Below, in pieces: positions 8,382 through 15,943 of a DNA stretch of 64,000 nucleotides; position 1 is the stretch's first letter; the number at the start of each line of letters is the position of its first letter. The DNA is from Dyadobacter psychrotolerans (GTDB lineage: Bacteria > Bacteroidota > Bacteroidia > Cytophagales > Spirosomataceae). The stretch covers positions 372,001 through 436,000 of the forward strand of contig NZ_SMFL01000003.1 of the NCBI RefSeq assembly GCF_004349265.1, read 5' to 3'. Position numbers and translations under genes: made by a program. Below the pieces are notes generated by a model. That model worked only from the letters and a program-made list of their open reading frames with translations, did no database searches and had not been told where the DNA came from.

Positions 8382-11300
8382 TTAAAAATTGGCAGTTACG
8401 CCAAATTGATAGCTTTTAGTAGAAGGATTATTTCTTCCCACAAAACCAATTAGATTGGTACCGGATCCAAAAGTCAGTGCTTCCGGATCATATCCACGGA
8501 AAGGTGTGCTGAGAAACAAGTTGGTGCCTGTCAGGTTAAATCGCACCCCACCTTTGAAGACCGAATTTCCAATAAGGCTTTTTGGCAGGGAATACCCGAT
8601 ACTTACATTCCTGAGCCGAAACCAGGAACCATCCTGAATATTTAAATGCGACCAGCTGTTAAAACGTGTCGATGTGGAAGGGTTATAAAAGGCATCATCC
8701 AGATAAACCGCTTTTGTATTCGGAACATAGTTTTCACCATCCTTTACAACTCCCTTAAAAATCACCTGCTCATAACGCCTTTCTGTTAACTCAATAGAAC
8801 CACTCCTTAAAGGATTCCTTTCTCCAAGGTCAATCACATCACCTCCGTGTCGCCATTCCAGCAGAAACGAAAGGGATATTCCTTTGTAATTGATCGTATT
8901 CGTTAAGCCTCCAATCCAGTCCGGCATCGCGTTTCCATACTGTTTAAGGGCTGTGGATCCCTGGCTGAACACACTGGTCTCAGGAAATCCTGTACTTGCA
9001 TTGATTAATAACTGTCCATCCGGAGCACGGGCGTAATCGTAACCCCATAAATCGCCAATCTTGCTTCCTTTTTTGACTTTGAGAGAGCCAACCGTATTAT
9101 CATAATAAGTGATCTCGGTAAGTTCGGCCGGCATTTCTATTACCTTACCCGCCATCTTAGACCAGTTCACAGAAGCGTCCCACGTGAAATCCTTTGCCTG
9201 AACCAGTTTTGCATTCAACAGCAATTCTACTCCTTTGTTTCTGATGAGTCCAAAATTGGTGTAGTAAGATGAATATCCGGAAACGTTCGATACCGGAGCA
9301 CGTACAATCTGGTCCTTGCTATCCATTGTGAAATAGGTTGCATCCACCATCAGCCGGTTTTTAAGGAAACGGAGTTCAGTTCCCACTTCAATCGACGTCG
9401 TTCTCTCAGGTTTAAGATCCGGGTTGGCTGTAGTCAACCTGCGAAAATATCCGGGAACAGTATTGCCGAAAGGGAAATTATCAGCCTGATCATAATAAAA
9501 TCCAGTCACATAAGGATCTGTTCCCTTACCTACCTGCGCCCATGATGCCCTCAGTTTACCATAGGATAAAATGTTGTTTTTCGGAAGGTGTTCAGTGAAA
9601 ATATATCCCGCGTTAAAAGACGAATAAACAAATGAATTATTGGCGGTGGGCAATGTCGAAACGATATCATTTCTTACTGTCGCATTCATATATAATACAT
9701 CCCTGTAACTTAGCTTGGCGTCTCCAAAAAAGCTTACGATCCTATATTGAAGGGGAGAGTAAAATCTTGTTTGCACATTTTGGTAACTCGACATTTCATG
9801 TGTGAAAGGCGCATTAAAATTTTCCCCTCTGGTATAATAACTATCCGGACGCTTGCTGTCGACAATCGAATTTCCTATCAGAACTGAGCCGTTCCAGTTT
9901 TCATTAAATTGCTTCTGTGCGGTTAAATAAAGATTTGAATTCAGCTCCCGAAATTTAAGATTCTCATTTATCAAAAAACCTTTTACCTGAATACCCACAT
10001 CAAATGTGCTATCTACTTCTCTTGACCGCGTTTCACGGTAGGTATCGTAAGTTATTTGATACTTCGCTGCAAGCCAGTCTGTAATTTTGTAGTTTAAAGT
10101 AATATCCGAAATGTAACGATTGATTTTATCGACACGAGGACTTTTCTCAACCAGATATCTTGGATTATCAGTAAAGCCGGGCAGTATATTTTTCTGGGTT
10201 CCATCCGCATTCAGATAATCATTTACATCATAAGTATTCGGCCAGTATCCCAGTGCGCTGAAAATTGACTTATCACCTGCCGGCGGGCGTTTTCCGCCTG
10301 AATTGGTGTAATTAAAAGAAGCAGAAGCTGTTAATGCTTTTGTAATATTGTAGGCTCCCGCTACTTTAACCGAAGTACGGTAAAAATTTGTATTAGGAAC
10401 AATACCTTTCTGCGTGTTTCTGCCAAGTGACACGTAAATATTTCCTTTGTCACTTCCTTTTGTTACAGTAATATTATTGTTGTTCCTAAATCCATCCCGG
10501 TAAAATCCACGAAAATTATCGTAAATTTTATCCGATGTGTTTAGCGGATCGAGTACCGGACCAAATGACTGGTAAGGTGTTCTTCCGGCAGTAGTAAGCG
10601 GAATAAACTCTCCGAGCCTTCCCTGCAAAAAGGTGTTTTGTATAGAAGGCGATTTACCCAAAACATCCACACCAACGGAGGAAGATACCGATACATTTAG
10701 TTTTCCGGATTTTCCCCTTTTTGTAGTAATGATAATAGCACCATTCGATGCTCTAAGACCGTACAACGCCGTCGCGGCAGGACCTTTCAACACAGAAAGA
10801 CTTTCAATATCATCAGGATTTATGTCAGCAGCCCTGTTTGTGTTGGCAAATTGCTCGGATGCACCGGGAGAATTAGTTCCAGCACTCGGAAGCGGATTAC
10901 CCGCGGATGTTGAATTGCTGATTATAATACCATCAATAACAAATAAAGGCTGGTTGTCTGCGCCTCCGCTCAAAGATGTTACTCCCCGAAGAATGATGTT
11001 AACACCTGCACCTGGTGCTCCACCTGAACCCGTGATTATCGCTCCTGCAATTTTACCCTGCAGTGCACCGACGATGTTTTGCTCACCGGAATTTTTGATG
11101 CTTTCCGAAGTAATCGTTTGTGTAGAATAACCCAAAGCCCGCTTTTCCTGAGTTTGCCCCAAAGCCGTTACAACCACTTCATTCAAAGCAGATGCTTCGG
11201 ATTCCATTTTTACATTGATAACTCTCTGGCTCCCGATGCTGACCTCTTTTGTCTTAAATCCAATGAAGCTGAAAACCAGCGTTCCGCCGGCAGGTACCGC

Positions 11301-11501
11301 GATCGTATACTTGCCTGCCGCATCACTGGTTGTTCCCTGTGTGGTTCCTTTTATTGCGACGTTAGCTCCGGGAATGTCTGAACCGGACTCATCGGTGACC
11401 GTTCCGGTTATAGAAACGTTTTGTGCAAAATTGACATGAGCGTAAAACATGCCAACTAACAACACCAGCCAACAACGGGTGTGTAGTAGTTTTTTCATCA
11501 T
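8382..11501 (-). CDS. SusC/RagA family TonB-dependent outer-membrane transporter
   Basis: A 1039-residue SusC-type transporter. The order is: signal peptide (residues 1-26, ending NFAQ), CarboxypepD_reg-like domain (VSITGTVTDESGSDIPGANV, residues about 29-110), the linker SALNEVVVTALG that serves as TonB box region, a plug domain with the SusC signature PLFVIDGIII and SVLKGPAATALYGLRASNGA, then the beta-barrel ending in GRNNPSTKSYQFGVTANF with the final aromatic residue needed for barrel insertion. Met1 and Met2 are equally possible starts. Together with the SusD protein it forms a lidded importer driven by TonB-ExbBD. The operon promoter must lie in the 11502-11828 intergenic region shared with the divergent repressor gene. 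Confidence 0.95.
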   Translation of the reverse strand: MMKKLLHTRCWLVLLVGMFYAHVNFAQNVSITGTVTDESGSDIPGANVAIKGTTQGTTSDAAGKYTIAVPAGGTLVFSFIGFKTKEVSIGSQRVINVKMESEASALNEVVVTALGQTQEKRALGYSTQTITSESIKNSGEQNIVGALQGKIAGAIITGSGGAPGAGVNIILRGVTSLSGGADNQPLFVIDGIIISNSTSAGNPLPSAGTNSPGASEQFANTNRAADINPDDIESLSVLKGPAATALYGLRASNGAIIITTKRGKSGKLNVSVSSSVGVDVLGKSPSIQNTFLQGRLGEFIPLTTAGRTPYQSFGPVLDPLNTSDKIYDNFRGFYRDGFRNNNNITVTKGSDKGNIYVSLGRNTQKGIVPNTNFYRTSVKVAGAYNITKALTASASFNYTNSGGKRPPAGDKSIFSALGYWPNTYDVNDYLNADGTQKNILPGFTDNPRYLVEKSPRVDKINRYISDITLNYKITDWLAAKYQITYDTYRETRSREVDSTFDVGIQVKGFLINENLKFRELNSNLYLTAQKQFNENWNGSVLIGNSIVDSKRPDSYYTRGENFNAPFTHEMSSYQNVQTRFYSPLQYRIVSFFGDAKLSYRDVLYMNATVRNDIVSTLPTANNSFVYSSFNAGYIFTEHLPKNNILSYGKLRASWAQVGKGTDPYVTGFYYDQADNFPFGNTVPGYFRRLTTANPDLKPERTTSIEVGTELRFLKNRLMVDATYFTMDSKDQIVRAPVSNVSGYSSYYTNFGLIRNKGVELLLNAKLVQAKDFTWDASVNWSKMAGKVIEMPAELTEITYYDNTVGSLKVKKGSKIGDLWGYDYARAPDGQLLINASTGFPETSVFSQGSTALKQYGNAMPDWIGGLTNTINYKGISLSFLLEWRHGGDVIDLGERNPLRSGSIELTERRYEQVIFKGVVKDGENYVPNTKAVYLDDAFYNPSTSTRFNSWSHLNIQDGSWFRLRNVSIGYSLPKSLIGNSVFKGGVRFNLTGTNLFLSTPFRGYDPEALTFGSGTNLIGFVGRNNPSTKSYQFGVTANF

Positions 11502-11779
11502 AATACCATTTGTTAGGACATTATTTAATATTCAATGACGAATATGCAATTATTTTCTATAAAAAGATAATGCTGTTTTGATTTTATGACGTATATAGTT
11601 TGGCATTTCATAATCAATTCGATAAATAATATTGATAATAATGCCATATTTAATTTATCGTACGGTAGCGCAAGTTTGATAGACTTATTTAAGGAAAGAG
11701 TGGTATATATCCTTCAAAATAAAGAAACGGACAATTTTCTTGTATTAAAAATACTGGTTGAAATAATTTGCGGCATACT

Positions 11780-11814
11780 ACTATAAAAATAGTTTGTTAA
11801 CTATAAAAATAGTT
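11780..11814 (+). promoter_or_regulatory. Twin palindromic operators for the BlaI-like repressor
   Basis: Two near-identical dyads stand directly upstream of the repressor gene: ACTAT-AAAA-ATAGT at 11780-11793 and AACTAT-AAAA-ATAGTT at 11799-11814. Their centres are 20 bases apart, two helical turns, so two repressor dimers could bind the same face. They overlap the probable promoter. BlaI/MecI proteins are known to repress their own operon through such dyads; the half-site here is not the classical TACA/TGTA. Binding by this protein is inferred. Confidence 0.6.
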
Positions 11815-11824
11815 TATACCTTTA
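11793..11824 (+). promoter_or_regulatory. Probable Bacteroidota-type promoter of the BlaI-like operon
   Basis: TTTG at 11793-11796 and TACCTTTA at 11817-11824 are separated by 20 bases. They match the TTTG / TAnnTTTG consensus except for the last base. If used, transcription would start at or very near the ATG at 11829, giving a leaderless or almost leaderless message. Confidence 0.4.
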
Positions 11825-11828
11825 TTTT

Positions 11829-12197
11829 ATGGAATTAGAAAAGCTGACCAGTAAGGAAGAAGAAGTTATGCAAGTCCTATGGAATTTGCAAAATGCGTTT
11901 GTAAAAGACATGCTGCCGATGTTTACAGAGCCAAAGCTGCATTACAACACACTCTCGACAATTATCCGGAATCTGGAGGAAAAAGGGTATGTGACACACA
12001 GGCAGTTTGGCAATACTTACGAGTATTTTCCTGCAATTAGCAAAGAAGATTATCAGAATAAAGTTGTGCTGAATAAAGTTGTGGGAAATTATTTTAATGA
12101 TTCCTATAAAGACCTGGTCGCATATTTTGCAAAGAATGAAAAGGTCAGTCCGGACGAACTGCGTGAAATCATCAGAATGATTGAAGAAGGAGAGTGA
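11829..12197 (+). CDS. BlaI/MecI/CopY family transcriptional repressor
   Basis: A 122-residue winged-helix repressor. LTSKEEEVMQVLWNLQNAFVKDMLPMF and LHYNTLSTIIRNLEEKGYVTHRQFGNTYEYFP (the latter spanning about residues 37-68) are the DNA-binding helices and wing of the BlaI/MecI family; the C-terminal helices make the dimer and hold the site cut by a partner protease. The M56 metalloprotease gene follows 32 bases downstream, the standard repressor-sensor arrangement. Twin palindromes immediately upstream suggest autorepression. Nothing nearby is a beta-lactamase, so a cell-envelope signal other than a beta-lactam is likely, by inference. Confidence 0.9.
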   Translation: MELEKLTSKEEEVMQVLWNLQNAFVKDMLPMFTEPKLHYNTLSTIIRNLEEKGYVTHRQFGNTYEYFPAISKEDYQNKVVLNKVVGNYFNDSYKDLVAYFAKNEKVSPDELREIIRMIEEGE

Positions 12198-12229
12198 AAG
12201 TTTAATTTTTTACCAAACCTCACAGAAGT

Positions 12230-13975
12230 ATGCTTTTCCCGTACCTCATTAAAGTCAGTTTTTTGTTGGGTGTTTTAACACTCTGCTACCGCTGGCTGAT
12301 TCAGTTTGAAACATTTTCTAAAATGAACCGATTGCTGCTGATTTTTAACGTCGCCGCTGCATGGTCAATCCCGCTATTGCCGCTTCCTGACTGGGGACCT
12401 GTTGCGGTGCAAAAGGAGTTTCATCAGAGCGTTCCGGGTATCGTAAATGCTGTGCCGTTAATTTCGGACAAAGTAACGCCCGTTAATATTTCAAAATCGT
12501 TTCAGCAGGTTCAGCGTTCATCAGAGCTGATGGTGACAGATATTCTGATGCTGATTTATCTTTCAGTTGTGCTATACATGACACTGTTGCTGCTTTATCA
12601 GATTTTCGGTTTGTTCCTTGTACTTTTGAAGCAGCCTTCCAAAAAGCTTGATACAGATATCACCCTGATCTTTAACAGAAATACAGTTTCCCCATTTTCT
12701 TTTTTCAAATGGATCGTATTGAATCCCGATAAACATTGCTCCGCTGAGTTACAGCATATTCTTGCGCATGAAACAGAGCACGCCAGACAGCTGCATAGTC
12801 TTGATCTTTTGCTTGCGGAAATTCAGCGCATAGTGCTTTGGTTTAATCCTTTTGCCTGGTCTCATCGCAAATTGGTACAGGGAAACCTTGAATTCCTCGC
12901 CGATCGCGCAGTTCTAAAAAACGGTGTTGAAAAGAAACAATATCAATTCAGTCTCTTAAAAGTTGCCCTCCAAACCAAAGAACTCCCGTTAACTAATTCT
13001 TTTGCTCAATCACTTCTAAAAAAACGTATTAAAATGATGAACCGAAAACCGTCCGGAGTAAGCGTATTTGGGAAGTACGCACTATTGATTGTCCTGTTGT
13101 ATGTCTCTTCTGCATTTGTAGCGCCGTATCAGGAACAGATTATCGAACTTTTACCAGAAGTAAAACCAGTCCTCGAAGCCGTTTTAATTGAAAGCAAATC
13201 GTTGCAGCAAGTTCCTGCGCCCGAAACAATAGAGAAAAGCCCGGCTGTTGTGAACGCTCAGCATGAAGTGGATGAGAAAAAAATGATTGTTGAGCCTGGT
13301 GTAAAAACCAAAAGCAAATGGGTTTTAGTTAAAGGTGATACTTTGTATTGGGCGATATCGCCTTTACTAAAATGGCAGGACATTAATTTAATAAAGGAGG
13401 ATGTTCAAAATTTTGGAGGTCATCTTGATATAAATCGGATTACCTATGATCCTTTGCAGCTTTTCATCACTTCACTGGCGGTACACGTCACATCCAAGGG
13501 AGCATCAGGCGAAGGAAGTTCTGATGGAAAAGAAGGTTTTAATCCTTCAAAAGGATATTCAGGATTTGTGATGAGAGGCGGAGGGGGTTTGGGTATGGGG
13601 CAAACACCACCTGCACCGCTTAGCCTGTCTCTTGAAAATGATTATCAGAAAGCTTTGGATATAAAAAATAAAAATGAAGTAACCTATTTTGAGAAAAATC
13701 TTACAAAAAGTGCCGGGTCATCGTCTGGAAATGTGTTATTGAAAGATGCTTTTCTGGGAAAAAGAGCTTCCTTTATTTTAGAAAAACAAGGCATTGGCAA
13801 GTCAGATAAAAACACTCTGAAAGTTACAGAACTTCTGAAAAAGGCTGAATTCTATATCAACGCCAAACCCGCCAGTTTTGAAGAAATAAATAATTTAAAT
13901 CTTGATGATTTTATTTCTGTAAACATTATAGAAATTGATAATAACAAGAAATATATTTCTGTTACTAAAAAATAA
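12230..13975 (+). CDS. BlaR1-like M56 family membrane metalloprotease (antirepressor)
   Basis: A 581-residue M56 peptidase. The N-terminal third has transmembrane segments (around residues 5-18, 28-45, 100-130) and the zinc motif HETEH at residues 180-184, followed by LWFNPFAWSHRKLVQGNLEFLADRAVL, in which the ELLAD-type motif appears as EFLAD. A last membrane segment lies near residues 280-295. The remaining ~285 residues are extracytoplasmic and lack the penicillin-binding domain of BlaR1; they contain a Gly-rich stretch MRGGGGLGMGQ near residue 450. It probably cleaves the upstream BlaI-like repressor on sensing an envelope signal. The C-terminal sensor is of no family I know. Confidence 0.85.
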   Translation: MLFPYLIKVSFLLGVLTLCYRWLIQFETFSKMNRLLLIFNVAAAWSIPLLPLPDWGPVAVQKEFHQSVPGIVNAVPLISDKVTPVNISKSFQQVQRSSELMVTDILMLIYLSVVLYMTLLLLYQIFGLFLVLLKQPSKKLDTDITLIFNRNTVSPFSFFKWIVLNPDKHCSAELQHILAHETEHARQLHSLDLLLAEIQRIVLWFNPFAWSHRKLVQGNLEFLADRAVLKNGVEKKQYQFSLLKVALQTKELPLTNSFAQSLLKKRIKMMNRKPSGVSVFGKYALLIVLLYVSSAFVAPYQEQIIELLPEVKPVLEAVLIESKSLQQVPAPETIEKSPAVVNAQHEVDEKKMIVEPGVKTKSKWVLVKGDTLYWAISPLLKWQDINLIKEDVQNFGGHLDINRITYDPLQLFITSLAVHVTSKGASGEGSSDGKEGFNPSKGYSGFVMRGGGGLGMGQTPPAPLSLSLENDYQKALDIKNKNEVTYFEKNLTKSAGSSSGNVLLKDAFLGKRASFILEKQGIGKSDKNTLKVTELLKKAEFYINAKPASFEEINNLNLDDFISVNIIEIDNNKKYISVTKK

Positions 13976-14006
13976 AAGCAGGCTGTCTAAGTTCGACAGC
14001 CTGCTT
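13976..14006. terminator. Strong bidirectional terminator
   Basis: A perfect 12-bp dyad, AAGCAGGCTGTC / GACAGCCTGCTT, with a 7-base loop follows the M56 stop codon immediately. T and A runs flank it on both sides, and it separates this gene from the convergent phosphosugar mutase. Confidence 0.9.
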
Positions 14007-14026
14007 TCTTAAAAAATAAATCTTTT

Positions 14027-15790
14027 TTATTTCAATCCCAATTCTTCACCAATTCCTTTAACTTTCTCTTTCAGCTCCGCATAAACACTGTCGAAATCTT
14101 CATTTTTTTCCAGTGCAGCGCGGACACCTACGTAGAATTTGATTTTTGGTTCAGTTCCGGAAGGACGGCAGGTGAATTTTGTTCCGTCTTCGGTAAAGAA
14201 CTGCAATACGTTTGAAGGTTCGATACCCATTTCGCCAGAAGGAATAGCAGTTGTGTTTTCTGAGTTAAAATCAGTCGAAGTCAGTGCTTTGTAATCATCC
14301 ATTCTCGTAACAGGCGATCCTGCCAGCGTTTTTGGCGGATTTGCCCGGAAATCTGCCATCATCTGCTGAATTTCATCCGCACCGGATTTTCCCTTTTTGG
14401 TCAGAGAGATCAGGCCTTCATAATAGAAACCAAACTGCTTGTAGATTTCCATTAACATATCAAACAGACTCAGCCCTTTGTCTTTTGCATAGGCAGTAAG
14501 TTCAGCGATCATAGCGCAGGATGCAATGGCATCTTTATCACGAACAGCGTCACCGATCAGGTATCCATAACTTTCTTCTCCGCCACCGATAAACTCTTCG
14601 ATACCTTCTTTCTCACGAATTACCTGCGCGATGTATTTGAAACCTGTCAGGGTATTATAACATTTCACATCAAAAGCGGCCGCCATTTTATCGATCAGAT
14701 CCGTTGTAACAATAGTTTTACAAACGAACTGGGTTCCGGTCAGCTTACCTGCGTCTTTCCAGGCGTTCAGCAGATAGTAAATCAGTACACTTGCCGTCTG
14801 GTTACCATTCAGCAACTGAATTTCGCCATGATGGTTTTTTACAGCGATACCTACACGGTCGGCATCAGGATCGGTACCCATTACCAGGTCTGCATCAATT
14901 TCCTTTGCCTTTTCAACTGCTTTGGACATGGCTTCGCTTTCTTCCGGGTTTGGATAAACTACCGTTGGAAATTGACCGTTACCAGCTGGTTCAGCTTGTT
15001 CTTCAATCACTGTTACAGCCTCAAAACCCATTTTCGCAAGCAGCGAAGGAACCAGCGTTACACCTGTTCCATGTAAAGGTGTGTACACAATTTTCAAATC
15101 TTTCTGACGCGCAATAGCATCTTTGGAAATGGAAAGTGACAAAATGTGATTTAAATATTTTTCATCGATATCGGCACCGATTTTAGTAATTCGCGAAGTG
15201 TCTCCGTCAAATTTCACATCGTCTATCGATTGAATTGCGTTTACTTCTTCGATAATATTGGCATCATGCGGCGCAACAACCTGCGAACCATCATCCCAAT
15301 AAGCTTTATAACCGTTATATTCCTTCGGATTATGTGAAGCAGTTACAACTACGCCACTTTTACAACCTAGTTCACGAATAGCAAAAGACAATTCCGGCGT
15401 CGGACGAAGTGCTTCGAAAAGATAAACATCAATGCCGTTTGCCGAGAAAATGTCTGCAATGATTTTCGCGAACTCATCCGATTTAATACGGCTGTCGTAA
15501 GCAATGGCTACACTTTTTGCTTCGTTTGGAAAAGCTTTATTCAAATAATTTGCAAGACCCTGCGTAGCCGTTCCCACGGTGTAGCGGTTCATACGGTTAG
15601 ATCCGATCCCGATCAAACCTCTCAAACCACCCGTTCCGAACTCAAGGTCTTTGTAAAATGCATCTGTAAGCTCCGTATCGTTTGCTTCATCAATCAGCTG
15701 CTGGATGGATTGTTTCGTATCAATATCATAATCACCGTTTAGCCAGCTATTTACTTTGGCCATTACATTCGGTTCCAGTTTTGCAGTCAT
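14027..15790 (-). CDS. Phosphoglucomutase/phosphomannomutase family enzyme
   Basis: A 587-residue alpha-D-phosphohexomutase that interconverts hexose 1- and 6-phosphates in the cytoplasm. All four active-site loops are visible: the phosphoserine loop TASHNP (Ser 152), the metal-binding loop GTDPDADR, the sugar loop GGGEESYGY and the phosphate-binding loop RPSGTEPKIKF near the C-terminus. The length matches the long PgcA/Pgm2-like group, commonly annotated phospho-sugar mutase. It starts 153 bases after the end of the minus-strand glucosidase gene, so the two may be co-transcribed in glucan metabolism. Specificity for glucose, mannose or pentose phosphates cannot be settled by eye. Confidence 0.93.
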   Translation of the reverse strand: MTAKLEPNVMAKVNSWLNGDYDIDTKQSIQQLIDEANDTELTDAFYKDLEFGTGGLRGLIGIGSNRMNRYTVGTATQGLANYLNKAFPNEAKSVAIAYDSRIKSDEFAKIIADIFSANGIDVYLFEALRPTPELSFAIRELGCKSGVVVTASHNPKEYNGYKAYWDDGSQVVAPHDANIIEEVNAIQSIDDVKFDGDTSRITKIGADIDEKYLNHILSLSISKDAIARQKDLKIVYTPLHGTGVTLVPSLLAKMGFEAVTVIEEQAEPAGNGQFPTVVYPNPEESEAMSKAVEKAKEIDADLVMGTDPDADRVGIAVKNHHGEIQLLNGNQTASVLIYYLLNAWKDAGKLTGTQFVCKTIVTTDLIDKMAAAFDVKCYNTLTGFKYIAQVIREKEGIEEFIGGGEESYGYLIGDAVRDKDAIASCAMIAELTAYAKDKGLSLFDMLMEIYKQFGFYYEGLISLTKKGKSGADEIQQMMADFRANPPKTLAGSPVTRMDDYKALTSTDFNSENTTAIPSGEMGIEPSNVLQFFTEDGTKFTCRPSGTEPKIKFYVGVRAALEKNEDFDSVYAELKEKVKGIGEELGLK

Positions 15791-15943
15791 AATTAGTTTA
15801 AGTAGAAATGAATTTTAGGTAATAAAGTTAAAAGGAATCCCTTTTCGATACATAAAAACTGAATATCAGTCATTTATACCGGAAAGGGATCAAGAATTTT
15901 ATGTTAATTTTTTACGCACTATAAATGTAGAAATATGTCGGTA

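Larger units (their letters stand above)
11502..11828. other. Divergent intergenic region between the SusC operon and the BlaI-like operon
   Basis: 327 AT-rich bases with no supported gene. The right end holds the twin palindromes and the promoter-like element described separately. I found no exact TAnnTTTG element on the minus strand for the SusC operon. A 66-codon frame at 11586-11786 has no recognisable protein character and is not called. Confidence 0.6.

Noticed and set aside
10633..11130. 165-codon plus-strand frame antisense to susC
   Set aside because: It is the shadow of a long coding frame, without protein-like character or neighbours on its strand.
11586..11786. 66-codon frame upstream of the BlaI-like gene
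   Set aside because: Low-complexity Ile/Asn sequence in AT-rich intergenic DNA; overlaps the operator region.
11829..13975. Beta-lactam resistance regulator (blaI-blaR1 proper)
   Set aside because: No penicillin-binding sensor domain and no beta-lactamase or PBP gene nearby; only the repressor-protease logic is shared.
15837..15890. Inverted repeat ATCCCTTTTC / GGAAAGGGAT between the mutase and glucosidase genes
   Set aside because: One mismatch and a 34-base loop, with no T run in the gene direction; too weak to call as terminator or operator.
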